Source of the DNA: Tetrastigma voinierianum
Lineage: Eukaryota > Streptophyta > Magnoliopsida > Vitales > Vitaceae
Length of the DNA: 64,000 bases
Direction of reading: 5' to 3'
NCBI GenBank assembly: GCA_016808115.1
Contig: JAEQBH010001392.1
Coordinates: 372,001-436,000, forward strand
The translations under genes and the position numbers were made by a program. The notes under the pieces are model-generated. The model was given only the letters and a program-made list of their open reading frames with translations. It was not told the origin of the DNA and did not search any database. Position 1 is the first letter of the stretch. Each line of letters opens with the position of its first letter. This document shows positions 59,070 through 64,000 of this stretch, piece by piece.

Positions 59070-59561
59070 GAATTTAATAAATATGAAAAGAATATATTTC
59101 AATATGAAATGTTTGTACATCGAAAGGAAATTTGAGGGAAAATAAAATAAAAAATAAAAGTTGGAAATCAAGCTCATTTTATTTTTTTCTCCTCTGCTTT
59201 ATGCTAACTAAAGAAATTTAAAAATATATAAACATTAAAAAATTTGATTATATTTTATCTTCTTTTATAGTTCTAAAAGGGAGTTTAATATCAAAGTAAT
59301 TCAATTTTTTTAAATGCCATATATAGACTTATTTCCATAAATATATTTTTACTTTTTAAAATCACATTTACCTAATATATTTTAAAATAAAAAGATTACT
59401 TAGAAATATTTTCAAAAGAATTCATATATGTATTTTTAAAATTTAAACCATAGTTAATAATAATGCTTTAAAAAATATTATTTTTATAATATTTAAAAAT
59501 ACGTATTTTTTTAAAAATTTTAAAAAGTGAATATGGTTTTAAAAAATAAAAAGATTTTGTG

Positions 59562-59562
<1 letters not shown>

Positions 59563-59614
<52 letters not shown>
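59563..59614. repeat. (TA)n microsatellite
   Basis: About 52 bases of uninterrupted TA. Confidence 0.95.
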
Positions 59615-59617
<3 letters not shown>

Positions 59618-61378
59618 GTAGCTAATATAATTTAGCATTATAAAATAGGAAATATACATACTGGAAGGCCCAAGGGATAGAAGATGAGTAGCTGGTGGAG
59701 CTTGTGTGAGCCGGCAGAGCTTTTATAAGAGTTGGTCGGAAATTAGTAAGAAAATACAACAAAATATAAGAAAATAAATTTGAAAAACGCGATACTCTGA
59801 TAGGAAAATGCGTGCGACTGTCGGTTTTATATGTACCCTTAATGATATTTATTATGTTTGATTGTTTATGTATTAATTTTTTGATGTGACCTCTCTGTAT
59901 TTTGTCAACCCCGTATTAATTTTGATGTGACTCAACCCCGTATGCTGCATCTCATCTCATCCATTTATTCAACGAAGTTATTTTGGAACTGTGGTGTTTA
60001 TGATCATCAACCACTTCCCTCTAATCTCCAGGTCACGATTCTTAAATAAGCATATTCCAGGTCACGAAAAAGACCCCGTATGCTGCGTTCCTTACCAACA
60101 GTGACACTACAGTGATATCTCATCCATTGATTATTCAAAGTCGAAAAATTCAAGTCGAAATTCTAAACTGTTATTTATGGAACAATGCCTTTCTTAAATA
60201 AAGCAATGGAACTGGAAAATAGCTTTTGGAAACAAGGAATCATAAATATTTAGCGTTAAAATCCTCAAATTTAAGGTTACGAGCAAATGATAGATCTGGA
60301 AGCTATGTCAAGTCTTATCTTTGCATGTTCAAAAACAAAAATTTAATGAAAGTTGTAAAATCAAATAATAATGAAGATAAAAAAGAATACAATAAATAAT
60401 TCACTCATATATATATATATATTAAAATATCAATACATCTGAATTTGAGTTAAGAAAACTTGATCAAAATTGAACCACAAAACTAAAAATGTTTGCCTAC
60501 CTAACTCTTGTCTAAATTGGACCCCTTTTTTCTAAAAGTGACCCTTTCAACTCATCCTCATCTAACCTCGTTTTAAGATTCCACAATGCTAATAACTAAA
60601 TACGACTAACCATCCCTTAATCAAATAAATTTTCATAAAATCATGAACCAACTTTATTTACATTGTTTATTTTATCACTAATTTTCATGTGTACAAATGG
60701 GAATGATTACCCATTCCTATCAGCTTATACTCAATTTTTTTGAAAGGCCTATTAAACAATGGGTTCTAACACTATTCACAAAGGTGTTTACCAGGTTCTA
60801 TCATGCCTACATCTGCAAGGCTACGCCCAAATGCAAGGATTTCAACTATTTTTGAATAGGTTACAAATAGTCTTAGATGGACAGGATCTCCCCTTTAACC
60901 CAAGACCCTTCTTTCATCCATTCACTCCCCCAATGGAATTTAGAAGAACCCCTTGTCTCAGCATCTAGCAAACTACCCTTCACACATCAATTAACATGAT
61001 ATAAAAGAAATCATCTCTTACAAGGGAGAGGCTTTTAACATGCAATACTTTAAAGAGTATCTCCATGGAATTTAAGTTTCAAGATTATTAACCACCATGA
61101 TAAAGTTTTCTAACACAGAGCAAATAGCAGATTTATTACAAATGAATCAAAAAATAACATACCGTAAAACACTGACGTATATTTATCTCAAGTACGTGAG
61201 AAAGAGCATTTATCTCAAGTATGAGGAATATTAGATATCACGCTGAGCAAATAAAATTTAAATAAATTTGTCGATTTTCTTCCACATTGTTTGATGATTT
61301 ATAAAAAGTCAAAATCAAACAATGCATAATCCTAATAGCAAGCTATTTCAATTCAACAAGATCCAAATGCTAAGTAGT

Positions 61379-61510
61379 TCACCTTAAGAATATAACGTGT
61401 TCTAAAATTATAATGATATCATCTTTAATTTTCACAATTGCATCGTGAAGTACAATTTCATAAATAATAAATACTTTTAACATTATAAATATTACAAACA
61501 AGTAGATTCG
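61379..61510 (-). pseudogene. diverged copy of the membrane-protein exon
   Basis: The minus frame ends YEIVLHDAIVKIKDDI, then LEHVIFLR. It parallels LSDPCHDANATIKKEDEKYM and LGHVRFLSG of the exon at 58242-58599, and the DNA also aligns (AAGAATATAACGTG against AAGAATCTAACGTG). It is preceded by a hydrophobic segment (YLFVIFIMLKVFIIY). It stops where the exon would continue. It could be a second exon copy of a tandem gene or a relic. Confidence 0.5.
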
Positions 61511-61629
61511 TAGAGTTATATTGTCTTGGGCAACTTGAGAGATATGGAGGACAATTGGACTTAAAATCATAAAATAAATAAAAAAATAAATCCAAAATTG
61601 AATTAGCTAGCTAGATTTATGAAAATAAG

Positions 61630-61685
61630 GCACTAGTCTAGTAGCAATTGATTCTATCATTTTAGGGAATGATATGATTATATCA
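61630..61685. repeat. dispersed repeat, copy 2
   Basis: ACTAGTCTAGTAGCAATTG then TTCTATCATTTTAGGGAATG, matching 41411-41470 next to LTR A2. Confidence 0.75.
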
Positions 61686-62557
61686 AATTGAACTAACCTA
61701 TTTATTGTGTTGATATATTGTAATTTTGAATCAATAAAATTATTATCTTTATAAAAAATAACAAAATTGATGTTTCTAAAGTAGGCTAACGTGTCGCCTG
61801 CTCTACATAGATAATAGAAGACCGATCATCTTTAACATTTTTTTATTGGTGCTAACATTTATATTTTCCTATTAAAATAAATAGAATTTTCAAATTTTTA
61901 AATAATTAAACAAATGAAAAGGTTTCAAAATTAAATCAAAATTTACTAATTAAGATATTACCAAATATTGACGATAAATAACCGTAGTTTCAAATCGATC
62001 AATATAACTACTTCTATTACAATTATGTTAAAATATTTCAACAACAATATATAATTCCTTATTGATTAGTACTCAAAAAGTGTTATTTTAATTTATTGTA
62101 GTTTTGAGATCTTCTTTACTAATCAGTTTAATTAACTCGATTACATTAGCGTCCTCAAGCATTTATTGATCACATTTTATGGTTAATTTTATAGTTTTTA
62201 TAGTTATTTATAGTCAAAATTGTTGATTCAATTCAATGATGTAAGAATCTCGAAATTTAACTCAACATCGCAGAACGTAAAACCGTGACCGCAGTTGTGA
62301 AATTTCGCACCGCCAAAATTTCCACAGCTCCAATTTCCTTGCATTTTGCTCTTCTTTCCTTTGGATTCCGATCCGTACCAATGAGTTCGACTCGAATTTT
62401 TCGGGCTTTTGATCGACTCAACAATTTCCTGGTATAAATAGTTTGCAAAACTATAAAATTAGCCACAAAATGCGATCAGATAATAGCAGACCTTAATGTG
62501 CAAATCGGTTAATTACGCCATTAGTACACAAAAAGTGCTCAAAACCTACAATAAATA
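61686..62557. other. AT-rich intergenic DNA, no gene seen
   Basis: A small minus-strand frame at 62257-62466 has no recognisable family. Nothing else was noted. Confidence 0.5.
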
Positions 62558-62987
62558 TGTGACGCCCCCTAACTCGCCACAGGTGCCAAGTGAGGGGTCA
62601 TTTTTTTATTTTTTAAACTTCTATAACCTTACACTCTGCATATTCATATAATGTTGTATCAGCTTAACTTGTATTATATTATGTGGCAAATAGACATAAA
62701 ATATATACAAGCTCCATATATGGAAGTGTACAACATTTATAATATTTATATCGTTTACAAAATTTATATACAAATAGCACTAAAAAGGTCTTCCCATACC
62801 TAATATGTGTGGCCTCGATCACATGGATTTCCCTGGCCCTCCGTTCTCTTTCGTACTACACGGATTGAACACTGTTAAGCTTTACGCTTAGTGGGAATTA
62901 ATACATGGATGACCTCACATGGGTCACCCCACTTCATACACAAAATGCATATAACATATATAACATTTACAGATTCTTATCATTTCT

Positions 62988-63011
62988 CATATATATATAT
63001 ATATATATATA
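62988..63011. repeat. (AT)n microsatellite
   Basis: About 24 bases of AT repeat in the presumed D LTR. Confidence 0.9.
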
Positions 63012-63638
63012 CTTTTCTATAAATCTGGGCTTTATTTCGTATCATCTTCCATATACTTTTCATGTCATCTTATACTTTACTTTTGTCTTTGTAATCAGAT
63101 AATTATCATCGATAAAGAAGCAGGCTTCTAAGTATCATGTCATGTATTCTTACATTTCCTGTCAGATATAATTGACAATTTCTTTTATATTTCATGTCCG
63201 TATAAACCTTAAGCCTATATAGTGAACTATAAGGGCTCGATACCAGACTAATTGTGATGAAACAAGGTCCATGAGGGCCCGAAGGCTCTATACTCACCTG
63301 ACAACAAATGGGTTGTCCATGAGGCCTTCTGAGCACACAAGTATATTATACCTGAAGGTATCATCATCGTATGAGATGTTGACTCATCCACGCAGGGCCC
63401 GAGGCGTTGTGGCAGACCCTTTCAGTGGCCATGTCGATCCAACGGATCTATGTCATCGACCCAAACTGTATTTCGATTTCGTAAATCTTGTATGCTATGT
63501 ACTCTGGTTTTCCTAATAGGCATGCCCATCTATCCTACTCAGGTTCTAAGGCATAATCAACGCTGTGATTTTGATGCTCAAAGATATATATCTCATATTC
63601 CTCGAATAGTTATCATTATTCCTATGAATCATATGCGA

Positions 63639-63639
<1 letters not shown>

Positions 63640-63690
<51 letters not shown>
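63640..63690. repeat. (TA)n microsatellite
   Basis: About 50 bases of uninterrupted TA in the presumed D LTR. Confidence 0.95.
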
Positions 63691-63693
<3 letters not shown>

Positions 63694-64000
63694 CATTTAT
63701 TCATCTTTACATTTTCCATTCATTATATGCATAAATAACTATGCTTACTTCATATATGCTTTAAGGAGTTATTAATTAATTCATAATAGGCGTTCATACT
63801 ATGAATAACTATGGTTACCCGTAGTGCCTACTGTTTTTCGTATTTTCCAGAACTAATATGAGTTCCAATCTTATCAAGCTGTCTATTGATGAATGCTTGA
63901 CTCAATGGGCTTTCCATAGAGTCCAAGAACACTCGAATGGGAGTTTGGACGGAGAAGTTATGACCTTCCGAAGTTGGAGGTCATAATGAGTCAAACTCGA

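Larger units (their letters stand above)
58600..61378. other. AT-rich DNA with microsatellites
   Basis: Presumed intron or intergenic DNA. (TA)n tracts are at 58986-59062 (interrupted) and 59563-59614. The open frame at 60759-60968 (plus) has no recognisable family. Confidence 0.5.
62558..64000 (+). repeat. probable gypsy LTR (D), cut by window end
   Basis: Starts TGTGACGCCCCCTAACTCG, a typical plant gypsy LTR start, and continues with features common in such LTRs: TAAGCTTTACGCTTAGTG at 62875-62892, and GGTCCATGAGGGCCCGAAGG-type blocks at 63260-63420. No second LTR or coding region is in the window. The boundary rests on the TGTGACGCCCC start alone. Confidence 0.5.

Noticed and set aside
1..64000. 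Searches by eye for CRISPR arrays, rRNA, tRNA genes and bacterial-type operons
   Set aside because: None found. The DNA has plant repeat structure throughout.

Overview
This window is nuclear DNA of a flowering plant. The evidence is a set of nested LTR retrotransposons of the Ty3/gypsy and Ty1/copia types, degenerate primer-binding sites for plant initiator-Met and Asp tRNAs, small MITE-like elements, long (TA)n microsatellites and a broken plant LRR receptor-like kinase. The species cannot be told from the sequence. I saw no rRNA, tRNA, CRISPR array or intact long gene. Every retrotransposon reading frame is broken.

Layout. 1-1155 is non-coding flank with a possible CACTA transposon end. 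1156-35098 is one old minus-strand gypsy element (A1) opened by later insertions. Its 3' LTR (1156-9407) carries a complete copia element (4003-8767, direct repeat AGTTA). Its RNase H region is split by a 22.7 kb block, B (11202-33923, direct repeat TAAGT). B is a minus-strand gypsy LTR that contains gypsy element C1 (plus, 12269-31388). C1 in turn contains a second member of the same family, C2 (minus, 16859-26349, direct repeat GAATA). So the nesting is A1 > B > C1 > C2, and for the copia, B and C2 insertions an uninterrupted relative in the same window shows the empty site.

At about 35098 A1 meets, head to head, a second element of its family (A2, plus, 35099-41407). A2 keeps RT, RNase H, integrase and its 3' LTR (38324-41407), and its integrase carries a MITE-like insertion. 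41408-46325 is AT-rich with no recognised gene. A third A-family LTR stands alone at 46326-49828. About 50485-52960 looks like the PBS and LTR of a minus-strand Athila-type gypsy element.

The right-hand 10 kb is the only part with host-gene character. It has an LRR receptor-like kinase pseudogene (53684-55337) interrupted by a MITE, a second MITE of the same family (55700-55803), a plausible internal exon of an unknown membrane protein on the minus strand (58242-58599) and a diverged copy of part of it (61379-61510). From 62558 to the window edge the sequence looks like the start of another gypsy LTR.

The most notable points are these. C1 and C2 share an abnormal domain order in which a gag C-terminal segment follows the reverse transcriptase. 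B has mismatched flanks that imply recombination between two C elements. A1 and A2 are joined as an inverted pair. The Athila-like region holds a cluster of TGTCGCGACA-like palindromes and three PBS-like copies. I found no convincing new functional system; the value lies in element structure and history.
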